Of a DNA stretch of 64,000 nt, positions 54,152 to 63,712 are shown piece by piece. This DNA is from Acidobacteriota bacterium. Its GTDB lineage: Bacteria; Acidobacteriota; Terriglobia; Acidiferrales; UBA7541. Both the position numbers and the translations under genes were made by a program. Position 1 is the stretch's first letter, and each line of letters begins with the position of its first letter. The stretch covers positions 1 to 64,000 of the forward strand of contig DAHUXN010000007.1 of NCBI GenBank assembly GCA_027307115.1, read 5' to 3'. The notes beneath the pieces were generated by a model that saw nothing but the letters and a program-made list of their open reading frames with translations, was not told the DNA's origin and searched no databases.

Positions 54152-55579
54152 ATGTTTGAGCGACAGGACACCACCGCACAAAACGCCCTGGAAGACGTTC
54201 GCGTCGAGGCAGCCGGAGGTACAGTTCCCGCGGGAACGCGCCAACAAGCGAGCGGCGCAACCCAAGCAGAGGCGCGCCGAGAAGATGGCGAAGAAACGCT
54301 GCGACAACCCAAATTTGGCTGGATCGACGTGCTGTGGCTTGCGTTTTTGGGCGGACTGGCGGCGCTGCCTCCAGTTGCGGAAATCCACAAGCAACTCACG
54401 CTGATTGCTATTGGTTTGTTGCAGATTTTTGAGGGCCGCCTGATCGCATGGCGCCCGGGACGCGGCCGCATCTACAGCGTCCTCATCAAGATTCTGCTGG
54501 CCACGCTGCTGATCGGACACACCGGCGGAGTCAGCATCAACAGCGACTACTATCCGATTTTCTACGTGCCCGTGGTGACGGCGGCCATCTATTTTGGACC
54601 GCTCGCCACGCTGGGATGGACGGCGATTGCATCGCTCGCGTATTGCTCGTACCTGATTCAAGCAATTGTGATCGAGGATTACGAGGTCTCACCCGCCGGA
54701 CTTGGCATACTTGCGGCTCGAATTCTGTTTTTCTTTTTGGCGGCGCTGCTGGTGAACCGCTTCGTAATGGAGAATCGCCGGCAAGTGGAACGCCAGCGGG
54801 CGCTTTCCGCGACGCTCGAGGAATCGAATCAAAAGCTGCAGCAGGCACAGGCGGATGTGCGGCGAGCAGAACGTCTTGCCGCGCTTGGCCAGCTTTCCGC
54901 GGGACTGGCGCACGAAATTCGCAATCCACTGGGCATCATCAAAGGCTCGGCGGAAATGCTGAGCCAGAAGCTGGAAACCGCGCAGCCGGTGGCGAGCGAA
55001 CTCGCAGGATTTATTTCGACCGAAGTGAACCGGTTGAACGGGCTGGTCTCCCGTTTCCTTGATTTTGCGCGGCCCTCGCATCTGGCGCTTTCCTCCGTGA
55101 ACCTTCCCGCCATTGTGGAGCGCGCGCTCGAATCGGCTCACAACCGGTATCCGAACGCGAATGTGGTTGTCGTGCGGCGTTTCGCGGAGAATCTGCCACA
55201 GGTGCTGGCGGACGAGCAGCTTTGCGAGCAGGTTTTCGTGAACTTGATTTTGAATGCGTATGAAGCCATGGGCGCGCAAGAAGAGAATGCGGCGGCGGAA
55301 AAGCGCGGAGGCACGCTGACGGTTTCAATCCTGCCGGAATGGCATCACGGGATTTCTGGAGTTGCAACAAAGGTGGAAGATTCCGGTCCGGGAATCGCGG
55401 AAGAGATTCGGGAGCAGGTTTTCAATCCGTTCGTCACATCAAAGAAAACAGGCGTAGGGTTGGGGCTTTCGATTGTCGCGAAGATCGTGGATGATCATGG
55501 AGGGTCGATTCAGTTGAAATCGAAGCCGGGGCAGGGGGCGTGCTTCCGGGTATTTTTGCCGGCGGCGGCGAAACAGTAG
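54152..55579 (+). CDS. Membrane sensor histidine kinase
   Basis: This 475-residue sensor kinase probably senses an envelope signal. Residues 60-205 hold about five hydrophobic helices with little periplasmic sequence. A coiled-coil stretch (about 207-245) links to the kinase. The phosphorylated histidine is H254 in LAHEIRNPLG, in an NtrB/ZraS-like dimerisation domain. The N box NLILNAYEAM, G1 VEDSGPGIAEE and G2 KKTGVGLGLSIV are intact. The first 50 residues are polar and without recognised domain. It overlaps no neighbour: the response regulator begins 23 bases after its stop, so the two are one operon. The target of the pair is probably the FecR/DUF6600 gene downstream. Confidence 0.93.
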   Translation: MFERQDTTAQNALEDVRVEAAGGTVPAGTRQQASGATQAEARREDGEETLRQPKFGWIDVLWLAFLGGLAALPPVAEIHKQLTLIAIGLLQIFEGRLIAWRPGRGRIYSVLIKILLATLLIGHTGGVSINSDYYPIFYVPVVTAAIYFGPLATLGWTAIASLAYCSYLIQAIVIEDYEVSPAGLGILAARILFFFLAALLVNRFVMENRRQVERQRALSATLEESNQKLQQAQADVRRAERLAALGQLSAGLAHEIRNPLGIIKGSAEMLSQKLETAQPVASELAGFISTEVNRLNGLVSRFLDFARPSHLALSSVNLPAIVERALESAHNRYPNANVVVVRRFAENLPQVLADEQLCEQVFVNLILNAYEAMGAQEENAAAEKRGGTLTVSILPEWHHGISGVATKVEDSGPGIAEEIREQVFNPFVTSKKTGVGLGLSIVAKIVDDHGGSIQLKSKPGQGACFRVFLPAAAKQ

Positions 55580-55602
55580 GGCAGAGGAGAAGCGCAAAAT
55601 CG

Positions 55603-56973
55603 ATGGCGTCAATTTTGATCGTCGAAGATGAAGCCAAGATGCGTCGCTTGCTGGAGCTGAATCTGGGTGAAGAAGGGTTCACCACGCACGCGGCGGCGGA
55701 CGCCGAAACGGGCCTGAAACTTCTGAGCCAGGAAAAGATCGATCTGGTGGTGACGGACTTCAAGCTGCCGGGAATGAATGGCCTCGAATTCCTGCAAGCG
55801 ATCAAGCGCGTGGACGCCGCGCTTCCCGTGGTGATTATGACCGCATACGGCTCGGTGGAATCGGCCGTGGAAGCGATGAAAGTGGGCGCGAGTGATTATG
55901 TGCTGAAACCGTTCTCGCTGGCGGAAATGGTGCTGGTGATACGCAAAGAGCTGGACGCATGCAAACTGCGCGACGAGAATCGCTCGCTTCGCGAAGCGCT
56001 CGGCCAGCGATACGAATACGCCAACGTGGTGGCCCAGGGCGAAAAAATGCAGGCCGTGCTGGCGCTGGTGGAACGCGTAGCGCCAACGAATTCCACCGTG
56101 CTGCTGGGCGGCGAGAGTGGAGTGGGGAAAGATTTAATCGCGCGCGCCATTCATGAGCATTCGCATCGCGCTTCCGGACCATTTATAAAAATCAACAGCA
56201 CCGCGATTCCGGAAAATCTGCTTGAGAGCGAACTCTTTGGTTATGAGAAAGGCGCGTTCAGCGGCGCGACGACGAGCAAACCGGGGAAATTCGAATTGGC
56301 CGACAAAGGCACGCTGTTCCTCGATGAAATCGGCGATGTGCCGCCTGCAATTCAGGTGAAGTTGCTGCGCGTCCTGCAAGAGCGCCAATTCGAGCGGCTC
56401 GGAGGAACAAAAACTCTGAAAGTGGATGTGCGGTTGATTGCGGCTACCAACCGCGATCTTCGCGCGGCTCTTGAAGAGGGTACGTTCCGCGAAGATCTAT
56501 ATTACCGGCTCAATGTGGTGGCAATCGACATTCCGCCTCTCCGCGAGCACAAAGAGGACATTCCCGCGCTGGCGGGCTTCTTTCTCGAACGATTTGCGCG
56601 GGAGTCCGGAAAGCCCGTGCGAGGAATAACGCCGGCGGCGATGCGGCTCCTGATGGATTTTCATTGGCCAGGCAATGTGCGGGAGCTCGAAAATATTCTG
56701 GAGCGCGGCGTTACGCTATCGTCCGGGCCGATGCTTGAGGCAAGCGACATTCACCTGGACACTCGCGCGGCGAACCATCAGGCAGGATCGGCGCCTGTCA
56801 TTCCAGAAGGCATGACGCTCGACAAATGGGAGCAGGAAATCATTCGCGAGGCTTTGCGGCGCGCCAACGGAAACAAGAGTCAGGCGGCGCGAGCGTTGGG
56901 ATTGTCGAGAAATGCGTTGCGTTACCGGTTGTCTCAAATGGGTGTGGATGACGCTGCAGAGAAAGAGCCCTAG
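55603..56973 (+). CDS. NtrC-family sigma-54-dependent response regulator
   Basis: This 456-residue response regulator has a receiver domain (residues 3-115) with the phosphoacceptor D52 in VVTDFKLPG. The AAA+ domain (about 140-375) holds Walker A GESGVGKD, Walker [11 protein letters not shown] and GAFSGA, a known variant of the GAFTGA loop that touches sigma-54. The C-terminal Fis-type helix-turn-helix is [20 protein letters not shown]. The ATG at 55603 has GAGGAGA 12 bases upstream; the earlier in-frame start lies within the kinase gene. After phosphorylation it should oligomerise at upstream sites and open sigma-54 promoters such as the one at 57135. Confidence 0.95.
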   Translation: MASILIVEDEAKMRRLLELNLGEEGFTTHAAADAETGLKLLSQEKIDLVVTDFKLPGMNGLEFLQAIKRVDAALPVVIMTAYGSVESAVEAMKVGASDYVLKPFSLAEMVLVIRKELDACKLRDENRSLREALGQRYEYANVVAQGEKMQAVLALVERVAPTNSTVLLGGESGVGKDLIARAIHEHSHRASGPFIKINSTAIPENLLESELFGYEKGAFSGATTSKPGKFELADKGTLFLDEIGDVPPAIQVKLLRVLQERQFERLGGTKTLKVDVRLIAATNRDLRAALEEGTFREDLYYRLNVVAIDIPPLREHKEDIPALAGFFLERFARESGKPVRGITPAAMRLLMDFHWPGNVRELENILERGVTLSSGPMLEASDIHLDTRAANHQAGSAPVIPEGMTLDKWEQEIIREALRRANGNKSQAARALGLSRNALRYRLSQMGVDDAAEKEP

Positions 56974-57001
56974 GGAATCCCCTCCACCCCACCAATAACT
57001 T

Positions 57002-57025
57002 TCGGTGGCTGAAAACCACCACCGA
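57002..57025. promoter_or_regulatory. Candidate enhancer (UAS) for the response regulator
   Basis: TCGGTGG (57002-57008) and CCACCGA (57019-57025) are perfect inverted arms with a 10-base spacer. The centre is about 148 bases before the predicted transcription start of the FecR gene, the usual distance for an NtrC-type enhancer. A second, closer dyad, TATATG-N7-CATATA, is at 57098-57116. It could instead be an RNA hairpin after the regulator gene. Confidence 0.4.
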
Positions 57026-57134
57026 CGCACGAAAAGCACCGATTGCGGCGCACAGACGGAGATCGGGCCCCGGCAAGGTCACGCCCAAGCTACTGTATAT
57101 ATGACACTTACATATAGGAAGCACAGGGGCCTGT

Positions 57135-57150
57135 TTGGCACGGGCCGTGC
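57135..57150 (+). promoter_or_regulatory. Sigma-54 (-24/-12) promoter of the FecR/DUF6600 gene
   Basis: TTGGCACGGGCCGTGC at 57135-57150 fits the sigma-54 consensus TTGGCACG-N4-TTGC with one mismatch. The GG (57137-57138) and GC (57149-57150) doublets are separated by exactly 10 bases. Transcription should begin near 57162, about 48 bases before the ATG at 57210. The gene just upstream encodes a sigma-54 activator. Confidence 0.75.
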
Positions 57151-57209
57151 TTTTAGGAATGCGAAGGTACTCGGTCTCGACCGGGCGTTCCCGGCGGGAG
57201 GAAAACGTC

Positions 57210-59807
57210 ATGAAAAAGTATCTTGGAATATTGGTCGCGGTTCTGTTCTCGATGGCCGGAGGGGTTGGAGCGGTCCATGCGCAGTATTCGGACCAGAATG
57301 CGCAAGATCAAAACGCGCAGGTTCAAAATGCGCCCGATCAAGGGCAGGACGAAAATCAGCAGGTGCAGCCTGCTGTCGCGCGGCTCAGTGCGATTCAGGG
57401 CGACGTTTCCGTGCAGCGGGGCGACTCTGGCGACTGGGTGGCGGCGACGATCAATACGCCGCTGGAGGCTGGTGACCGGGTTTCGACTGGAAACGGCGGG
57501 CGCGCGGAAGTTCAGTTGGACTACGCCAACGTGATCCGTTTGGACGAAAACTCGACGATTAAAATCACTGACCTGACGGCCACGCACATTCAAGTGCAGG
57601 CCGGACAGGGTTTGGTGGAGTACAGCGTATTCAAGAACAGCCAAACGGACGCCGAAATCGACACTCCCAATTCGGCCGTGCATCCGCTGAGGAGCGGAGA
57701 CTACCGCATTCAGGTGAATGGCGATTCCGACTCGCAACTTATTGTCCGCAGCGGGCAAGCGGAAGTATCCGAGCCGCAAGGCAGCACACGCATTGAAAGC
57801 GGGCAAATGATTGACGTTCAGGGCACGGACAATCCGCAATATCAAACATTGGACGCGTCGCCGAAAGACGATTTCGATCAATGGAATGAAAACCGCGACC
57901 GCGCGATTCTGGATGCTCAAAGCTGGCAGCACACAGACCGGTATTACACCGGCACGCAGGACCTCGACGGACACGGCCACTGGGAAAACGTTCCTGATTA
58001 CGGCCAAGTGTGGGTGCCCGATCAGGACTCTGGCTGGGCGCCGTATCGCGATGGCCAGTGGGTATGGGAGCCTTACTATGGCTGGACGTGGGTATCGTAT
58101 GAGCCATGGGGTTGGGCGCCGTATCACTACGGCCGATGGTTCGTTTACGGCGGGAGCTGGGCGTGGTGGCCAGGCCCAGTGGGCGTATACGGAGGCTGGG
58201 GTTATAACCCGATTTGGTCGCCCGCTTATGTGTCGTTCTTTGGGTGGGGCGATGACTTCGATTTTGGGTTCGGATTCGGCAACGTGGGCTGGCTGCCCTG
58301 CGGCCCCGGGGACTTCTTCACACCGTGGTGGGGCTTCGGTGTAACGCAAGTCAATTTCATCAGCTTCGCGGATCGTGACGACTTCTTCCGCCGAGGTATC
58401 GGCGACCGCGGCTTCGGACGAGATCGCGGCTTCGGGCGGCGCGAGGATCCGCTTTTCCGCGGACGCAACGGCTTCTCGAACATCAGCCGCGTTGAAAATG
58501 ACGCACGCATCCGAGGTGGCATCTCCTCGGTTCGCGGCAATGAATTCGGGCACGGCGATGCGAGATTCCAGCGCGGTATTGGGACTCAGCAGCTCCGCCA
58601 GGCGAGCTTTATGACGGGACGCCTGCCAGTGGCGCCGACGCGCAGCAGCCTGGGGCGTTTGCAGGGCAACGTCTCTCCGTCGATTGCGCGGACGGCAAAC
58701 CTGAACAACCAGCACTTTTTCTCGCAGAGCAAGCCGTCGTATACTCCGCGGCCGTTCAACCAGCAGGAGCAGCGGGCGCAACAGATGATCGCGAATTCCC
58801 GGACGCAAAATGGCGCGATGAACCGCGGATCTTTTAACGGTTCAAGGCTGCCAACAGCTCCGGCGATGCAACGGAACGGAGACACACAAACGACGCGGCC
58901 ATTCTCGAATGGCGGCAATGGGCGCGCGGTGAACGGGGCTGAAAATGGGCGGTTGAACAACACTCCGCCGCAGAGTAGCGTTCAACCGGGTTGGCACAAC
59001 TTTGGCGGGAACGGGCGTCCAACGACACCGCAAGGCTCGATGCCGAATCGCGGCGCCACGCGGCAGCAAGTAACGCCAGGCCAGCAGCGGCCTAATACGT
59101 TCTCGCGGCCGTCTGCTCCGACCGTGCAACGTCCCGGATGGCACAGCTTTACGCCAGCTAATGGCGACAACAATCGTGGCGGCGGTTTCCGCCAGCCACC
59201 GGCTCCCGCGCGGATGAACCAGCCGACCACGTCGCGGCCGCCCGTACGATTCGAGCAGCAGAATCCGTCGGGGCAGCAGCGCCAAGGCGGAGGCGGATGG
59301 CGGACATTTACGCCGTCGCCGCAGCAATCGCGTCCAGCGGGGCGACCCAACACTGCGCCGTCGCGGCCAGGCTATCAGAATTTCCATCCATCGAACTCGT
59401 CGCGCCCGTCGCTCGACATGCGGCAACCCATCGTTTCGCGCCGCGGGCCGTCAAATTACTACGGCGGCGGAACACCGCAACGCTACGGTGGCGGCAGTCC
59501 GTATGGCAGGCCAAACAGCGGATATTCGCCGCGATCTTATGGCGGCCCCAGCCCATCTTATGGGCGACCGGGTGGCGGTGGCGGCTACCGAGGCGGCGCT
59601 CCTTCCTACAGTCGACCTAGCGGTGGCGGTGGCGGATATCGCGGGGGTGGCAGCCCTTCCTATAGCCGACCCAGCGGCGGTGGCGGTGGAGGATATCGCG
59701 GAGGTGGCGGCGGTTCGCGCGGAGGCGGTGGCGGCGGTCCCCGCGGAGGAGGCGGCGGTTCGCATGCGTCCGCGCCACATGGTGGCGGCGGAAGGCCTCA
59801 CCGATAG
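57210..59807 (+). CDS. Exported FecR-domain / DUF6600 glycine-rich protein
   Basis: This 865-residue envelope protein begins with a signal peptide (MKKYLGILVAVLFSMAGGVGAVHAQ). Residues about 55-200 form a FecR-like domain (VSVQRGDSGDWVAATINTPLEAGDRVSTG, with AEVQLDYANVIRLDENS; cited in part). Residues about 245-400 hold Trp/Tyr/Gly-rich repeats such as GQWVWEPYYGWTWVSYEPWG, typical of DUF6600. Residues 400-865 are low-complexity, rich in Asn, Gln, Arg, Pro and finally Gly, with SYSRPSGGGGGYRGG repeats. The ATG at 57210 has GGAGG 8 bases upstream. It lacks a transmembrane sigma-factor partner, so it is not a classical anti-sigma regulator. A structural or surface role, switched on by the upstream two-component system through sigma-54, is my inference. 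Confidence 0.88.
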   Translation: MKKYLGILVAVLFSMAGGVGAVHAQYSDQNAQDQNAQVQNAPDQGQDENQQVQPAVARLSAIQGDVSVQRGDSGDWVAATINTPLEAGDRVSTGNGGRAEVQLDYANVIRLDENSTIKITDLTATHIQVQAGQGLVEYSVFKNSQTDAEIDTPNSAVHPLRSGDYRIQVNGDSDSQLIVRSGQAEVSEPQGSTRIESGQMIDVQGTDNPQYQTLDASPKDDFDQWNENRDRAILDAQSWQHTDRYYTGTQDLDGHGHWENVPDYGQVWVPDQDSGWAPYRDGQWVWEPYYGWTWVSYEPWGWAPYHYGRWFVYGGSWAWWPGPVGVYGGWGYNPIWSPAYVSFFGWGDDFDFGFGFGNVGWLPCGPGDFFTPWWGFGVTQVNFISFADRDDFFRRGIGDRGFGRDRGFGRREDPLFRGRNGFSNISRVENDARIRGGISSVRGNEFGHGDARFQRGIGTQQLRQASFMTGRLPVAPTRSSLGRLQGNVSPSIARTANLNNQHFFSQSKPSYTPRPFNQQEQRAQQMIANSRTQNGAMNRGSFNGSRLPTAPAMQRNGDTQTTRPFSNGGNGRAVNGAENGRLNNTPPQSSVQPGWHNFGGNGRPTTPQGSMPNRGATRQQVTPGQQRPNTFSRPSAPTVQRPGWHSFTPANGDNNRGGGFRQPPAPARMNQPTTSRPPVRFEQQNPSGQQRQGGGGWRTFTPSPQQSRPAGRPNTAPSRPGYQNFHPSNSSRPSLDMRQPIVSRRGPSNYYGGGTPQRYGGGSPYGRPNSGYSPRSYGGPSPSYGRPGGGGGYRGGAPSYSRPSGGGGGYRGGGSPSYSRPSGGGGGGYRGGGGGSRGGGGGGPRGGGGGSHASAPHGGGGRPHR
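59560..59760 (+). repeat. Glycine-rich repeat block in the DUF6600 protein
   Basis: The coding region holds three imperfect copies of a unit of about 20 codons, SY[GS]RP[GS]GGGGGYRGG, followed by poly-Gly/Arg runs. The DNA is correspondingly repetitive (GGCGGTGGCGG). It is prone to slippage and may vary in length between strains. Confidence 0.85.
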
Positions 59808-59812
59808 GGTTG

Positions 59813-59839
59813 TAAGGGCTTCTCTCAACCTAGCCCTTA
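59813..59839 (+). terminator. Weak candidate terminator of the FecR/DUF6600 gene
   Basis: TAAGGGCT (59813-59820) pairs with AGCCCTTA (59832-59839) over 8 bp with an 11-base loop, six bases after the stop. There is no T run, so termination, if any, would need help. Confidence 0.35.
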
Positions 59840-59915
59840 GCCCTTTCCATACCGTACCGGGCTGTGGGTTCGTAGCCTAGGAAACGAAAAGTTCGAGCCA
59901 ATTCACCGCAACCTG

Positions 59916-61478
59916 CTAAAGCCGGGCACGAAAGCGCGCGAGATACGAATCCAGCTCGCTGGTGCGGAAGAGCTTCAGCAGTCCCAGAATAATCACCAAT
60001 CCCGCCGTTGAAGCCACCAGAAGAATTTCGAATGACCCCAGCGTCTTCTGCCACGCAATCGAGCGCGACAGCCACTTCGCCAGTTCGTAGACCGCGGCGC
60101 CGGAAAGAACGGACGCCACGAAAACCTTCAGCAAGAAGCGCATCAGATCGCCAAGCTGGTGATTATGAGTTCGCCGAACCAGCAGCGTGAAGAGCACGAT
60201 GGTAAAAAGAATAATGCCTGTGGAGCTCGCCAGCGCCAGTCCCAGATGTTGCGCCTGTCTGACTAGCCACCAATAAAGCGGGATATCGAGGAACGTAAAA
60301 ACAGTACCCACAATCGCGGGGGTCCAGGTGTCCCGGGTGCAATAAAAACCGCGCGCTATCAGGTTCTGCGCTCCCCAGGCAAACATGCCCACCGAAAAAA
60401 GCGCCAGCGTCGAAGCCGTGGCCTGCAAATCCATGGCGGTCAGGCGTGTGTGCGAGAAAACCAAATGCACAACGTAGGGGCTTTCGGCAATCGTGAAAGC
60501 GGAAATGGGCACAAGAAGGAAAATTAGCCCTTTGAATGTGTCGTTCAACACGCGATTTAGTTCGGTGAGCTTTCCTTCCGAATACAGCTGCGAAAGTATG
60601 GGGAACGAAGCAACGCCAATGGCCTGGCCCACGACCCCCAGAGGAACACGCATCAGAGTCTTCGCATAGGTGAGCCAGGTGATGGATGCGGGAACGAGAT
60701 ACGAGCCGAACCAACGAATGATCCAATCGTCCGTGAACGAAAGCGAAAGCGCGAGCATGATGGGGACGGCGAGTTTCACGAAAAGGCGAAAGCCGGGATG
60801 GCGCAAATCGAGAGAGATAGAAAATTTTGCGCCGACCTGGTGCGCGCCGTAAGCTTGCAAGAGAAAATTACCGACAAAGGATCCCACCAGTACGCCAACG
60901 GCGAAGCCCGTCATTCCAATGCGTGAGGCCAGCAAAACGCCGCCAAGAATAATGAACAAGTTGTAGACGAGCGGCGCAAGCGACGGCACGATGAACTTTC
61001 CCTTCGCGTATTGCACGGCGCTGAGAATTCCTCCCTGGTAAAAGCAGAATTGCGCGGGGAGCATTAGACGCGTTAGGAAAACGACGTGCTGTTTTTCGAC
61101 GGGGCCGAAGCCAGGGGCGATCACGGAAACAAGCTGAGGCGCGAAAATCTCCGCAACGCAAATAAGAACGGTGACGAGAAGGCCCATGAACGTCATCACC
61201 GTGGAAAAAACGCGCCACGCTTCGTCCTCCTGATCCGCGGCGGCGAATTTCGTAAAAACGGGAATGAAGGTGATGCTCAGGGAGCCGGCGGCCACTAGAT
61301 AGTTCAAAAAGTCAGGGAGCGTGAAGGCGGCGTAGTAGGCGTCGGTGATGGCTTTCGCGCCGACCTGATGCGCGACGGTCCATTCCCGCATAAACCCAAG
61401 TACGCGGCTGAGCAGAACGCTCGCCATGACGATGCCGGTGGACTGGACGATTTTGCGGTTCAGGCTGTGAGGGCTCAC
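59916..61478 (-). CDS. murJ: Lipid II flippase MurJ (MviN family)
   Basis: MurJ flips lipid II across the inner membrane for peptidoglycan assembly. This 520-residue protein has about fourteen hydrophobic helices. The N-terminal GIVMASVLLSRVLGFMREWTVAHQVG is the family signature, with the essential Arg residues, and FYQGGILSAVQYAKGKF and the late LALFSVGMFAWGAQNLIARGFYCTRDT fit too (cited in part). It starts at a GTG (61476-61478) with no clear ribosome site; an ATG at residue 19 is less likely because the signature helix would be cut. Its 3' end faces the FecR/DUF6600 gene with a 108-base gap. Confidence 0.95.
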   Translation of the reverse strand: MSPHSLNRKIVQSTGIVMASVLLSRVLGFMREWTVAHQVGAKAITDAYYAAFTLPDFLNYLVAAGSLSITFIPVFTKFAAADQEDEAWRVFSTVMTFMGLLVTVLICVAEIFAPQLVSVIAPGFGPVEKQHVVFLTRLMLPAQFCFYQGGILSAVQYAKGKFIVPSLAPLVYNLFIILGGVLLASRIGMTGFAVGVLVGSFVGNFLLQAYGAHQVGAKFSISLDLRHPGFRLFVKLAVPIMLALSLSFTDDWIIRWFGSYLVPASITWLTYAKTLMRVPLGVVGQAIGVASFPILSQLYSEGKLTELNRVLNDTFKGLIFLLVPISAFTIAESPYVVHLVFSHTRLTAMDLQATASTLALFSVGMFAWGAQNLIARGFYCTRDTWTPAIVGTVFTFLDIPLYWWLVRQAQHLGLALASSTGIILFTIVLFTLLVRRTHNHQLGDLMRFLLKVFVASVLSGAAVYELAKWLSRSIAWQKTLGSFEILLVASTAGLVIILGLLKLFRTSELDSYLARFRARL

Positions 61479-61564
61479 GCCAAAGATAGTACCGCGTTGC
61501 GCGCAGCAGCCTCGACACGCTTTCGGATCGATTGCCGCGTTTCATACTACTCGGCAGCGGAGAT

Positions 61565-63712
61565 TTACTGGGGCGCCGGCTGCGGCGGCGCCGAATTGAC
61601 GGCCATGTAGGCGCGTCCAAACGCCGCTAATGGCTGGCCCGCAGCGACGACAATGGCCTGAACTGCGTAGTTCCCTGCTGGGAATTTGCCGGGCGGCAAA
61701 CTGATGCGGAACGAGGCAGAGCGGGACTTTGCATCGACTTGAACCGGCTCGAGAAGAGGCGTGCGGCTGACTTCCTCACCGCCGCGGAAAAAGACCAGGC
61801 CGCCGCGCAGGGAAGCAGAATCCACGTTTTTGGGAAGATAGGCCTGAAAGAAAACGTAAATGGTTTGCTGGGATTGAAAAACATTGGTGACGCTGGGGAT
61901 CAATCGCTGGCCTGAAAACTCCAAAGGCGAATTTTTAAGGCTGGCTGCGAGGCCAACCGATTTGATTTGTACTTCAGAGGACTTCGCGACGGGCGCCAAC
62001 TGGCTGGAAAGCAGAACGGAGCTGAGCGCGAGGCGTTTCGAATCCGGAGCCGCGACGTCGAGAGCTTGCTCAAAAGTGCCGATGCGTCCGGTCTCATTTT
62101 CACGCGCAACAAATTTCAGGCGATAGGAGCCCGGAGCAAGGATCATGCCCCCTTGATAGAGCAGGGCGTTTCGATGGACTTGCTCGAAATGCTCAGCGCC
62201 GAGGTGCACGCTGATGGTGTCACGCAATTGCGCCACCACGCGTTTTGTCCCGGCGTCTTCCACTTGCGCGGCAAAATCGAATTCATCCTCCTGGCTGCCG
62301 CGTTTGGCGGCCCATTGCAGGGCGCCCGAAGGAAGCTTGGCGGCAATCGGAATGTAGACTTCCCCGCTGCTGAGGCGAAATTGCGAGACTTCGAGGGCAA
62401 TGGGAAGCTCGACGCGCGGAGAATCGGAGCGAAGGGCCTCTTCCAATTGCTGGTCGCGGTCATCAGTGGACATGTGCTTGAAATCGCGCGGGGCAAAATA
62501 TCCGGTGCGATAGCGCAGGCGCGCGCCCGGGACCTTGAGCTTCAAAGTGACGCGACGCCAGCTTCCATCCGGCTTCGTGTTCGAAGTGCTGTAGCCGATC
62601 AGGTAGTAGCCGGAGGTATCCTGCTGCACCTGGCGAAATGCCTTGGATAAATCGCCGATATCGAAAAACGCGCGCCCGCCGGTGTCGGTGGCGAGGGTCG
62701 ACAGCGTGTCGCGGGAATCCTGGCGCGATTCAGATTGCTTGAAAACGGAAGCGCCTGAGAACATGGATTGTCCCGAAGATGCGCCCGTTGTGGCGTCGCC
62801 GCCGGGGGTCTCAGCCATCAGGCCGCGCGCGTCGACGGTGTAAAAAGAAACGTTGGCGCGATTCGCGGCGTCGGTTGCTGCTTCGAGCTCCGTGCGATTT
62901 TCCTCACCTGTTTGCGTGATTCCACCCGTGAATTGCATCACGATCTTTTTGCCGGGAATGTGTTTCAGGAGATTGGCGAGCCCCTGCATGGCGGAGAGCT
63001 TGCGATCGGTATTAAAAACATTGAACTCGGTGTCGTCCGGCGTGTAGGCCGCGCCGGTATCTTCGCTGACGTCGTATTCGCCATTCTGGGCGGGAGCGGC
63101 GGAAAGTCCGGCGAGCTGCGAATTAATTCCAGGAGTGAGACCTGCGATAGCTTTTTCCAGATTGGGGCGCTGGTTCGTGAAGTCCGAAAGGATGGTCAAT
63201 TGATTTCCGAGCACGGCGACGGACACGAGATCGGCGGGCGTCATTTGTTCACGGACGAATTTGAAGGCCGCGTCGCGGGCGCGCGAAAGCTCGTCGTTCT
63301 GCATAGAAGATAAATCAAAAAACAGGAGAATCATGCGGTGGTCGCGAACCGTTGCGGCCAGAGCGTCGTTCGAAACTGTCGCCGTGGATTCGACAGGTAT
63401 AACGACCGGAGGACCGGCCGTCTTTCCGGCGGTCTCGAGAGACTCGATGTCCGAGTAAACGAAAGAAAGAATTTTCTGCTGCTTGCCGTCTTCAAGCAGG
63501 GTGAACTGATCGGCGCGAAGCCCTCGAATGGGGCTACCGGAACGATCGGTGACTTCCGCATCGATGACGACCAGATTCACATTTTTGTGCATAACGGCAG
63601 GAGCGGGTTTCTTCTGCTCTTGCCGCGGGGCTGCAGGAATTTTTTGTTCCTGCGAGAACGCGGCGGGGATCGCCAAGAAAAGCGCGAAAAGCGAAAATGT
63701 GAGTCTGCGCAT
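61565..63712 (-). CDS. VWFA-related Acidobacterial domain protein
   Basis: This 715-residue exported protein belongs to the VWFA-related group named for Acidobacteria. The signal peptide is MRRLTFSLFALFLAIPAAFS. NVNLVVIDAEVTDRSG..IRGL..DQFTLLEDGK begins the domain (about residues 44-75), and the von Willebrand A fold starts at MILLFFDLSSM (about 129). The metal-ion site is only partly conserved (DLSSM rather than DxSxS). A later part has GYYLIGYSTSN and RYRTGYFAP, typical of this group. Its ATG shares a base with the stop of the upstream receptor gene (TAATG), so the pair is co-translated. The function is unknown; protein binding in the periplasm or on the surface is likely. Confidence 0.88.
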   Translation of the reverse strand: MRRLTFSLFALFLAIPAAFSQEQKIPAAPRQEQKKPAPAVMHKNVNLVVIDAEVTDRSGSPIRGLRADQFTLLEDGKQQKILSFVYSDIESLETAGKTAGPPVVIPVESTATVSNDALAATVRDHRMILLFFDLSSMQNDELSRARDAAFKFVREQMTPADLVSVAVLGNQLTILSDFTNQRPNLEKAIAGLTPGINSQLAGLSAAPAQNGEYDVSEDTGAAYTPDDTEFNVFNTDRKLSAMQGLANLLKHIPGKKIVMQFTGGITQTGEENRTELEAATDAANRANVSFYTVDARGLMAETPGGDATTGASSGQSMFSGASVFKQSESRQDSRDTLSTLATDTGGRAFFDIGDLSKAFRQVQQDTSGYYLIGYSTSNTKPDGSWRRVTLKLKVPGARLRYRTGYFAPRDFKHMSTDDRDQQLEEALRSDSPRVELPIALEVSQFRLSSGEVYIPIAAKLPSGALQWAAKRGSQEDEFDFAAQVEDAGTKRVVAQLRDTISVHLGAEHFEQVHRNALLYQGGMILAPGSYRLKFVARENETGRIGTFEQALDVAAPDSKRLALSSVLLSSQLAPVAKSSEVQIKSVGLAASLKNSPLEFSGQRLIPSVTNVFQSQQTIYVFFQAYLPKNVDSASLRGGLVFFRGGEEVSRTPLLEPVQVDAKSRSASFRISLPPGKFPAGNYAVQAIVVAAGQPLAAFGRAYMAVNSAPPQPAPQ

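Noticed and set aside
57153-58808. Minus-strand open frame of about 550 codons over the DUF6600 gene
   Set aside because: It is antisense to the signal peptide and repeats of the FecR/DUF6600 protein. Repetitive G+C-rich sequence keeps several frames open.
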